A stretch of 64,000 bases of DNA, from the NCBI GenBank assembly GCA_028336925.1, contig JAOKVV010000001.1, positions 1 to 64,000 on the forward strand, written 5' to 3'. The notes beneath the pieces were generated by a model, which searched no databases, was not told the origin of the DNA, and saw only the letters and a list, made by a program, of their open reading frames with translations. Made by a program: the position numbers and the translations under genes. Shown here piece by piece: positions 9,641-17,182 of this stretch (positions are counted from its first letter, which is position 1; every line of letters begins with the position of its first letter). This DNA comes from Vicingaceae bacterium. Its GTDB lineage: Bacteria; Bacteroidota; Bacteroidia; Flavobacteriales_E; Vicingaceae.

Positions 9641-10945
9641 TTAACCATTTAAGGCCTTTTTATAGGTGTTTATGGCTCTTTCTCTGGCCATTTTGTGCTC
9701 AACTATAGGCTCAGGATATCTTTCTGTATTGAGCTCTTTAACCCATCTTCTGAGATAAATTTGGTCTTTATCAAACTTCTTAATCTGCTCTGTAGGATTA
9801 AACACCCTAAAATAAGGTGCAGCATCTACTCCTGTTCCAGCAGCCCACTGCCAATTTCCATTATTTGCCGACAATTCATAGTCTAACAGTTTAGAGGCAA
9901 AGTAAGCCTCACCCCATCGCCAATCAATCAATAAGTGTTTCGTTAGAAAACCCGCAGTTATCATCCGTACACGATTATGCATATACCCTGTTTCATTCAA
10001 CTCTCGCATACCTGCATCAACCATAGGGTAACCTGTTTTGCCTTCGCACCATTTCTTAAACTCTTCTTCGTTATTCCGCCATGGCACAGCATCATACTTT
10101 CGATTAAAATTATTCGTCACCGCATGCGGATAATAAAATAAGATCATCATAAAAAATTCTCGCCAGATCAATTCAGAATAAAACACCTCACTTTTTTGAC
10201 GAGCTCTTGCGGCAATTTCTCTTACACTAACAGTTCCAAAACGCAAATGAATTCCTAATTTACTCGTACTGTCTTTCGCAGGAAAATTGCGCTCAGCTTC
10301 ATATATTTCCATTGTTAGGTCTGTCAACCGATTAGTAGGAATTGCTATAGTAGTGGGCTCAAAGCCAATAAACTTTAAAGATGGTAAATCATAATTGGAA
10401 GGATACCAATTGTCAAAATTCAAAGCAGAGGAAAATTGCTCAAAGTCTTTATCCTCCGCTACCTTTTTCCATATTTTACTAAATGGTGTGTAAACTAAAT
10501 ATGGGGTATCGTCCTTCTTAAGCACCTCTCCTGGCTCTAATATTACTTGGTCTTTAAACGTGTTAAATGCGATATTCTTACTTTCCAAAAATGTCTTTAC
10601 TTCTTGATCTCTTTTGGTCGCATACGGCTCATAATCGCGGTTGGTATAAACAGCAGAAATAACATACTCTTCTGTCAACTCTTTCCATATTGCCATTGGG
10701 TCTCCATGACGAACATCTAAAGACGCTCCTTTATCCCTTAAACTATGATGAATATTTTCTAACTCTTGGTGGATAAAAGACACACGTGCGTCTGTTTTAT
10801 CTTCTAAATCGTTCAGTATATTTTCATCAAAAATAAAAATAGGCTGCACTGGATGATCCCCTGAAAGTGCTGCATGAAGTCCTGCGTTATCTTGTAATCG
10901 TAGATCTCTTCTATACCAAAAAAGGGAAATTTTTTCTTGACCCAT
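9641..10945 (-). CDS. phrB: Deoxyribodipyrimidine photolyase
   Basis: 'ISLFWYRRDLRLQDNAGLHAAL' and 'GYMHNRVRMITAGFLTKHLLIDWRWGEAYFASKLLDYELSANNGNWQWAAGTGVDAAPYFRVFNP'. Confidence 0.92.
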   Translation of the reverse strand: MGQEKISLFWYRRDLRLQDNAGLHAALSGDHPVQPIFIFDENILNDLEDKTDARVSFIHQELENIHHSLRDKGASLDVRHGDPMAIWKELTEEYVISAVYTNRDYEPYATKRDQEVKTFLESKNIAFNTFKDQVILEPGEVLKKDDTPYLVYTPFSKIWKKVAEDKDFEQFSSALNFDNWYPSNYDLPSLKFIGFEPTTIAIPTNRLTDLTMEIYEAERNFPAKDSTSKLGIHLRFGTVSVREIAARARQKSEVFYSELIWREFFMMILFYYPHAVTNNFNRKYDAVPWRNNEEEFKKWCEGKTGYPMVDAGMRELNETGYMHNRVRMITAGFLTKHLLIDWRWGEAYFASKLLDYELSANNGNWQWAAGTGVDAAPYFRVFNPTEQIKKFDKDQIYLRRWVKELNTERYPEPIVEHKMARERAINTYKKALNG

Positions 10946-11580
10946 TATACCTTTTTTAAAGATTCATGCGGTTTCGCATACGAAAGGCGTTGTATCAACT
11001 TTGGCTGATAATACGCATCTAAGCCAACTACAGCAGTAGAGTCATACTTTTGTAAATCAATAAACCCATCGTTATCAATACCATCATCATCTATTTCTAT
11101 CAAGACAACTTCGCCAATAATCAGTATAGTTCCGTTTAATTCTATTGGTGTGATTTGTCGTAGCTCCAAGCCTAATTTTACCTTACTTTCTTTTACGAAA
11201 GGAGCCTTAAATCCGTCAAGGAATTCCGCTGTTAAACCAACTTCATCAAATTCTGATTGATTGACCTCATATCGAGCAGCACTCTGATGTGCTTGATCAA
11301 CAATTTCTGAATGAACATGATTTAACGTGTAGATCCCTGATTTTTTCAGATTAGATAATGTATGCCTATCAACCGTTGCTGGTCGAGAGATCATGCCAAT
11401 TAGCGGTGGGTTAGCACCAACATGGAATATAGAATTAAAGGGCGCTAGATTAGTACCACCATCTTGATTAATAGATCCCACCAAATTCAATGCCTTAAAC
11501 CCTTCTATTGCATTGATGAAGTTTGCTCTATATCGCTGTGGCATTTCAGCAATATCGGCAGAAGTATAAATCTTTTTCAT
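10945..11580 (-). CDS. Flavin reductase family protein (FMN-binding split barrel)
   Basis: 'NLAPFNSIFHVGANPPLIGMISRPATVDRHTLSNLKKSGIYTLNHV' typical flavin reductase-like fold; TAATG overlap with photolyase start. Confidence 0.8.
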   Translation of the reverse strand: MKKIYTSADIAEMPQRYRANFINAIEGFKALNLVGSINQDGGTNLAPFNSIFHVGANPPLIGMISRPATVDRHTLSNLKKSGIYTLNHVHSEIVDQAHQSAARYEVNQSEFDEVGLTAEFLDGFKAPFVKESKVKLGLELRQITPIELNGTILIIGEVVLIEIDDDGIDNDGFIDLQKYDSTAVVGLDAYYQPKLIQRLSYAKPHESLKKV

Positions 11581-12272
11581 TATTTCAATCTACTCATTCC
11601 TCCATCAATATGCAACACCTGACCTGTCATCCAAGATGATTGGTCAGTTAAAAGATACATTGCTGCATTTGCGATATCCTCTGTAGTTCCAATTTTCTTT
11701 AATGGGTGTCGATCTGCATTGGCTTTTCGTTTTTCATCTGAAGATAATAAACTATTAGCCAAAGGAGTATCTGTTAATGATGGGGCCACTAAATTCACTC
11801 GAATTTTTGGAGCTAACTCCGAAGCTAATGCTCTGCCCAACCCTTCTAAGGCTCCCTTTGCCATTGCAACTGAAGTATGAAAAGTTAATCCAGTTTGAAC
11901 TGCAACTGTGCTAAACAACACAATAGATGCGTTATCTGCTTTCTTTAATTTCGGCAAAGCATGCTGAATAACTTTTACTGCTCCCATAGCATTTAATTGA
12001 TATTCAGCTAAAAAGTCTTCTTCTTTAATTCGATGGAATGGCTTTAAATTAATGGAACCAGGGCAGTACGCCAGCCCATCAATAGATTCAGGTAAATCCA
12101 ACTCAATAGATTCATTTACATCTAATTTCTGAAACGTAACATTAGCAAATCCTTCTAAGTTTTTTTCTTCTCTTGATGCTACAATTACATGATTCCCTGC
12201 TGCTGAAAGTTGCTTAACAATAGCGTTCCCGATGCCAGATGTTCCTCCGACGATGAGGTATGTTTTACTCAT
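11580..12272 (-). CDS. SDR family oxidoreductase
   Basis: TGxxxGIG-like 'VGGTSGIGNAIVKQL', 'MTGQVLHIDGGMSRLK'. Confidence 0.88.
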   Translation of the reverse strand: MSKTYLIVGGTSGIGNAIVKQLSAAGNHVIVASREEKNLEGFANVTFQKLDVNESIELDLPESIDGLAYCPGSINLKPFHRIKEEDFLAEYQLNAMGAVKVIQHALPKLKKADNASIVLFSTVAVQTGLTFHTSVAMAKGALEGLGRALASELAPKIRVNLVAPSLTDTPLANSLLSSDEKRKANADRHPLKKIGTTEDIANAAMYLLTDQSSWMTGQVLHIDGGMSRLK

Positions 12273-12282
12273 AAAGTTCGTT

Positions 12283-12319
12283 TTGTTTAATTAACAGAAC
12301 TTGTTACTATTTGTTTAAC
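12283..12319. promoter_or_regulatory. Putative CarH-like operator half-sites upstream of the SDR-flavin reductase-photolyase operon
   Basis: TTGTTTAA at 12283-12290 and TTGTTTAAC at 12311-12319, just upstream of the 12272 start. Confidence 0.45.
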
Positions 12320-12397
12320 GATTTCAATGAATAAATCAGTCCATTAGGGAAACAAACAATCTCATTTCGGAAAAATGAAAGAAATAAATAATAAGTA

Positions 12398-12527
12398 TCA
12401 TTAGTGTCCGATTAAAAGCAAAAGCATACCTAACTATTTAGTCGTTTAAGTATAACTATTTTTAGACGGATTGGCCTTGAAAAATCTTCAAGTATTTGGA
12501 ATTTTAGCCATAGAAAGTTTGATGCCG
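12398..12527 (-). repeat. Dispersed intergenic repeat, copy C (internally deleted, inverted)
   Basis: Reverse complement matches copy A left part (caaactttct..ggct..aaattc..ttgaaga/gttttttcaaggcc) and right end (aatagttatac...tatgctttt...atcggacactaatga). Confidence 0.65.
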
Positions 12528-12652
12528 ATTAACTTCTATAATCAGCTATATTCGTTTCTTTTTGTCATAAAATAAAAGTATTATGCTTACGACAAGATAA
12601 CTCGGCATTTACCAATTACACAACCATTTTTCCATTGTAAGAAGTTGAAAGA

Positions 12653-13177
12653 TTACGCCGCTTTCTCTAACTGATATTGAATTACTCGCTCCCAGCTTAA
12701 TTTAAACCATTCGGTGTATTGTTTGGGGTTAGCCGCTATATCTTTTGACAACCAACGAGGGTTTACCCATTTCCAAGCATTAACCTCCTCTGGATTTATA
12801 TTTGGCAGCTCGTTATAATGACCAATTAAAACATGATCGTACTCATGTTCAATTAGTCCATTAGAAAACTCAGCACGGTATATAAATTCAAATATTTCTT
12901 CTAAATCACAGTCAAAACCCATCTCCTCTCCTAATCTTCTATGGGCAGCTTCTAAGTTAGTTTCACCCATCTGCTGATGACTGCAACAAGTGTTTGTCCA
13001 CAAGCCAGGAGAATGATATTTGGTAAGCGCCCGCTGATGAATCATCACCTGACCTTGATCATTAAAAACAAATACGGAAAAGGCTCGGTGTAATAATCCT
13101 TTTTCGTGCGCTTCCAATTTATCCATAATGCCTAATGGATGATCACTCTTATCAACTAAAATAACGTGTGGATTCAT
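12653..13177 (-). CDS. idi: Isopentenyl-diphosphate delta-isomerase (type 1, Nudix)
   Basis: 'VILVDKSDHPLGIMDKLEAHEKGLLHRAFSVFVFN...PGLWTNTCCSHQQMGE'. Confidence 0.93.
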   Translation of the reverse strand: MNPHVILVDKSDHPLGIMDKLEAHEKGLLHRAFSVFVFNDQGQVMIHQRALTKYHSPGLWTNTCCSHQQMGETNLEAAHRRLGEEMGFDCDLEEIFEFIYRAEFSNGLIEHEYDHVLIGHYNELPNINPEEVNAWKWVNPRWLSKDIAANPKQYTEWFKLSWERVIQYQLEKAA

Positions 13178-13179
13178 AA

Positions 13180-14016
13180 TTAAATTAAATTGAAGCTATG
13201 CTTAATATAAGATCCAAGAAGCAACTGATACTTTTTGTTATTTGGAATTCTAATTCGTTCCGTTAAAATAGTAGATGATGGGGTAGATTGAATCTTTTTG
13301 AAAAGTGCGTAATAATAAACATAAGCTGTATACACTCCAAAGCGGGCAATTGAAGGCAATTCTTTAATTCCAATATATGCTTCCTTAAAATCTTTATCAA
13401 TGTCTGCTTCAATAGCTCTTTTACACTCTTCAGTAAAAGTACTCACATCGATTCCAGGAAAATAACTCCGCCCCATTACCTTAAAATCAGCCTTTAAATC
13501 GCGTAAAAAATTAATCTTTTGAAATGCGGAACCCAACTTCATCGCAGCAGGTTTTAGCTGCTGATATTCTTTCTCATTTCCTTGACAAAAAACACGTAAA
13601 CACATTAAACCAACCACCTCAGCAGAACCTAAAATGTACTTTTCAAAACTTGCCTGATCGTGTTCCTTTTGTTCCAAATCCATTTCCATGCTGTGTAAAA
13701 ATGAATCGATTAATTCTCGTTCAATCTTAAATTCATTAACAGTCATTTGAAAAGCTTGTAAAACTGGATTTAAACTTATTTTTCGTTCTATTGCTTTATA
13801 AGTATCTGCTCTGAATTCATCCAATAATCCTCTTTTATCATATTCGTGAAACGTATCTACAATTTCATCAGCCAACCGTACAAAACCATAAATTCCATAA
13901 ATCGGCTCATGTATACTCTTGTTTAATACATGAATCCCCATAGAAAAGGAAGTACTGTATGCATTGGTTACCTGTCTACTAATATTAAAAGAGACTCTAT
14001 CGTAGATACTTTTCAT
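13180..14016 (-). CDS. crtB: Phytoene synthase
   Basis: 'YSTSFSMGI...IYGFVRLADEIVDTF' and 'FQKINFLRDLKAD' squalene/phytoene synthase motifs. Confidence 0.92.
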   Translation of the reverse strand: MKSIYDRVSFNISRQVTNAYSTSFSMGIHVLNKSIHEPIYGIYGFVRLADEIVDTFHEYDKRGLLDEFRADTYKAIERKISLNPVLQAFQMTVNEFKIERELIDSFLHSMEMDLEQKEHDQASFEKYILGSAEVVGLMCLRVFCQGNEKEYQQLKPAAMKLGSAFQKINFLRDLKADFKVMGRSYFPGIDVSTFTEECKRAIEADIDKDFKEAYIGIKELPSIARFGVYTAYVYYYALFKKIQSTPSSTILTERIRIPNNKKYQLLLGSYIKHSFNLI

Positions 14017-14020
14017 ACTG

Positions 14021-15493
14021 TTAGTTGATTTTTTTTCGAATAAGCTCTGATACTACTTTACCAGAAATAAGCGAAGGAGGCACCCCAGGGCCAGGTGTCG
14101 TTAATTGACCAGTATAAAACAAGTTGGATATTTTGGGGTTTACCATAGAAGGTTTGAATATAGCTGTTTGCTTCAATGTATTTGCCAATCCGTATGCATT
14201 TCCTTTAAATGCGTGGTAGTCCGTTTTAAAGTCAGAGTGAGCATACGACCTGCAATATACCATATTATCTTTAAATGAATGTCCTAATAAACGCTCCATT
14301 CGTTCAAAAATAACTTCTAAATAATCTTTTCGATGTTGTTCAGTATCCACCAAATCAGGTGCTGCGGGAATTAATATAAATAAATTTTCGCCGCCCTCAG
14401 GAGCTACTGATGGATCTATTTTTGATGGACAAGAGACATAAAACAAAGGTTTCGTCGGCCATTTTGGATCCTCATAGATTTCTTCTGCATGTGCAGCAAA
14501 AGACTCATCGAAAAATAAATTATGATGCTCTAAACCTACCACTTTTTTGTTGAACCCTAAGTAATAGATTAAACTAGAAGGTGCCATTGTTCTAGAATCC
14601 CAATAAACCTCATCATACCTTCGGTATTTTTCTTCTAAAAGATGTTGCTCAATGTGATGATAATCGGCACCTCCTACAACTACATCAAATTCATAGGCTT
14701 TGTCATTCACAATAAAATTTGAAACTTTATTGTTGGAGATGTTTATCTTGGTAACCTCTGAATTTAAATGAAATTTAACTCCAAGGCTCTTAGCTAAATT
14801 AGTCATTCCATCTACTATTTTATACATCCCTCCATCAGGATACCAAGTTCCTAACTTAATGTCTGCATAATTCATTAAACTATATAAAGCGGGGGTTTTT
14901 GACGGTTTTGCTCCTAAAAACAAAACCGGAAATTCCATCAATTCAATAATATTCGGGTGGGAAAAATACTTTCTAACATGACTGCTGAAAGAACTAAACA
15001 AATTTAAACGAAGAGATCCTAAAATCACTCGCCAATCAATAAATTCTGTTATAGAAAGAGAAGGTTTTGTAACCAAATCGTTGATACCGACATCATATTT
15101 GTATTGTGCATCAGCTAAAAAACGATCTAATTGGACACCTGCGCCTTTCTCCTTTGATTCCAATAAATTTTTGAATTCTTCATACCTAGCAGGTATGTCC
15201 CACTTGTCGCCATTTTGGAAATAAATGGTGTAGGATGGGTCTAATCTTTTAAGCATGTAGTAATCAGCAGCCTTTTTCCCAAAATCGTTAAAAAAAGATT
15301 CAAAAACATCGGGCATCCAGTACCAGCTAGGTCCCATATCAAATTTAAACCCTTCATAACTAAACTGGCGAGCTCTTCCCCCCGTTTGTTCATTTTTTTC
15401 AAATACTTCTACCTCATAACCCGCTTTAGCCAAATAAGAAGCAGCAGAAAGGGAAGAAAATCCGGAACCTATTACAGCAATACGTTTACTCAT
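14021..15493 (-). CDS. crtI: Phytoene desaturase
   Basis: 'KRIAVIGSGFSSLSAASYLAKAGYEVEVFEKNEQTGGRARQF...FDMGPSWYWMPDVFESFF', C-term 'NLFYTGQLTTPGPGVPPSLISGKV'. Confidence 0.93.
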   Translation of the reverse strand: MSKRIAVIGSGFSSLSAASYLAKAGYEVEVFEKNEQTGGRARQFSYEGFKFDMGPSWYWMPDVFESFFNDFGKKAADYYMLKRLDPSYTIYFQNGDKWDIPARYEEFKNLLESKEKGAGVQLDRFLADAQYKYDVGINDLVTKPSLSITEFIDWRVILGSLRLNLFSSFSSHVRKYFSHPNIIELMEFPVLFLGAKPSKTPALYSLMNYADIKLGTWYPDGGMYKIVDGMTNLAKSLGVKFHLNSEVTKINISNNKVSNFIVNDKAYEFDVVVGGADYHHIEQHLLEEKYRRYDEVYWDSRTMAPSSLIYYLGFNKKVVGLEHHNLFFDESFAAHAEEIYEDPKWPTKPLFYVSCPSKIDPSVAPEGGENLFILIPAAPDLVDTEQHRKDYLEVIFERMERLLGHSFKDNMVYCRSYAHSDFKTDYHAFKGNAYGLANTLKQTAIFKPSMVNPKISNLFYTGQLTTPGPGVPPSLISGKVVSELIRKKIN

Positions 15494-15503
15494 GATTTCA
15501 AAA

Positions 15504-16007
15504 CTAAGCGTAATCTTCTAAAGCTGATGTTAATTTTTTTCGTGCTAAGAAAATTCTACTCTTAACTGTACCAATCGGCATGTCTAATTCATCCGCAATC
15601 TCTTTATACTTGTACCCACTATTGTGCATATCAAAAGGAATCCTAACGTCATCATCTAAACGATCTACTTCTCTTTTAATTTCCTCGTATCTTAAAGCTG
15701 AATCAGGCGACTCGTTATTTGTTGATTTTGGTAAATTTAAAAAGTACGATTCATCTGTTGTATCTATGATTGTTTTCTTTCTAGATGCTCGTCTGTAGTT
15801 ATTGATAAATGTATTTTTCATGATAGTGTACAACCATGCCTTCAGATTAGAAGGGTCTACAAATTTATCTCTGTATTTTAATGCCTTTAATAAAGTCTCC
15901 TGTAGTAAGTCATTGGCATCTTCATTGTCAGCCGTTAATTTTAATGCAAAAAACTTCAATGGATTTTGAAGGGAAACTATTTGATTATTAAACTCTAATG
16001 CTGTCAT
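15504..16007 (-). CDS. ECF-type RNA polymerase sigma factor
   Basis: sigma2 'DANDLLQETLLKALKYRDKF..AWLYTIMKNTFINNYRR' and sigma4 'YKEIADELDMPIGTVKSRIFLARKKL'. Confidence 0.9.
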   Translation of the reverse strand: MTALEFNNQIVSLQNPLKFFALKLTADNEDANDLLQETLLKALKYRDKFVDPSNLKAWLYTIMKNTFINNYRRASRKKTIIDTTDESYFLNLPKSTNNESPDSALRYEEIKREVDRLDDDVRIPFDMHNSGYKYKEIADELDMPIGTVKSRIFLARKKLTSALEDYA

Positions 16008-16028
16008 GATGCGTTGTTTTTAATTGTT

Positions 16029-16060
16029 TTGTTCAACAAATGTATATAATTGTTAAACAA
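16029..16060. promoter_or_regulatory. Two perfect 11-bp palindromes TTGTTNAACAA (putative operator) with a TACATTTG -7-like element (minus strand, 16037-16044) upstream of the sigma factor
   Basis: TTGTTCAACAA 16029-16039 and TTGTTAAACAA 16050-16060, centres 21 bp apart; TAnnTTTG match overlaps the first palindrome. Confidence 0.6.
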
Positions 16061-16150
16061 TATTAATGTTACAACATGATTTTTTTTCTAAAATTTATGT
16101 TAATTTTTGCAATAATTTGATGTAAAAAGTTAGTATACATAGTATTAAAC

Positions 16151-16180
16151 TGTTTAACTATTTTTGTATTTAGTTAAACA
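16151..16180. promoter_or_regulatory. 9-bp perfect inverted repeat TGTTTAACT / AGTTAAACA at the 3' end of the MerR gene (operator pair or weak terminator)
   Basis: TGTTTAACT 16151-16159 and AGTTAAACA 16172-16180, 12-nt loop; centres 21 bp apart, as in the upstream palindromes. Confidence 0.45.
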
Positions 16181-17063
16181 ACATCTCCTTTTCGAGGTGT
16201 TTTATAAAACCTGACGCTTTTTTAAACGTTTTAACATTCGATGGAAGTTTTAATGGGGAATGCTCTATTTGAAAACCGGATACGATTACATTTTTACCCT
16301 TAGCATCTTTGCTAAGTTGATTTAGGTATTCTTGTAGTTCAACAGGATCCATAGGCGCGGTAAACGAACCTATGACATAGTTAATACTTGGATGATCTTT
16401 AAGTATTTTTTGTACATCTTCATAAGGCACAAATTGACCTAAATAATAAACCTTATGACCTCTGCTTCTAATTACATAGTATAAAAATAAGAGGCCTAAT
16501 TCATGCATTTCGTGCTCAGGAAGGTATAATAAAAAAGTTCTTGCTTCAGGATGAACGGATTTACATTGATCTATGGCAACGATTATTTTTTGACGTATAA
16601 TGTGCGTAATAAAATGCTCTTGGGCAGGAGATATAGTATCGGTAAGCCATAATGACCCTACTTTAGTTAAAAACGGATAAATTATTTCAATCATAGTCCC
16701 TTCAAGACCTAGCTCATTCACAAAATCGTCCATTTTACGAACGAATGTTGCTTCATCTAAATCCATTAAAGGTTGGAGTAAACTATCTATTTTAGTAACC
16801 GTTGCTGTGTCTGTATCTAAAAATGTTGCAACTTGTTGAGTAATTTCATCTTGTTCTAAACCAGCTATCTTTGAAATTTTAACACCAGCTTTGTTCAATA
16901 TGGATATATTCAACAATCTCTTTAGTTGCTCATTATTGTAGAGACGAAAATTAGTCTCTGTTCGATCAGGCTGAATTAAATCATACCGTTTTTCCCAAAT
17001 TCTAATAGTGTGGGCCTTAATACCTGTAAGCTTCTCAAGATCTTTTATATTATACTTAGCCAT
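16170..17063 (-). CDS. MerR family transcriptional regulator with cobalamin-binding-like sensor domain (CarH/LitR-like)
   Basis: MerR HTH 'YNIKDLEKLTGIKAHTIRIWEKRYDLIQPDRTETNFRLY'; W-x9-EH motif 'WLTDTISPAQEH'; 'PEHEMHELGLLFLYYVIRSRGHKVYYLG' B12-type domain. Confidence 0.88.
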   Translation of the reverse strand: MAKYNIKDLEKLTGIKAHTIRIWEKRYDLIQPDRTETNFRLYNNEQLKRLLNISILNKAGVKISKIAGLEQDEITQQVATFLDTDTATVTKIDSLLQPLMDLDEATFVRKMDDFVNELGLEGTMIEIIYPFLTKVGSLWLTDTISPAQEHFITHIIRQKIIVAIDQCKSVHPEARTFLLYLPEHEMHELGLLFLYYVIRSRGHKVYYLGQFVPYEDVQKILKDHPSINYVIGSFTAPMDPVELQEYLNQLSKDAKGKNVIVSGFQIEHSPLKLPSNVKTFKKASGFIKHLEKEMLFN

Positions 17064-17116
17064 TATTATAATTTCATAAAATGAATTAATTTAAGAGAAA
17101 CAATGGTTTGATCATA

Positions 17117-17125
17117 TTGTTTAAC
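17117..17125. promoter_or_regulatory. TTGTTTAAC half-site in the divergent merR/uvrC intergenic region
   Basis: Same motif as at 12311 and 16050. Confidence 0.35.
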
Positions 17126-17182
17126 CCTCAATTAAATAATCATTAGCCCTCGCATTTAGCGATCTCTTTGTAATTTTACCCT

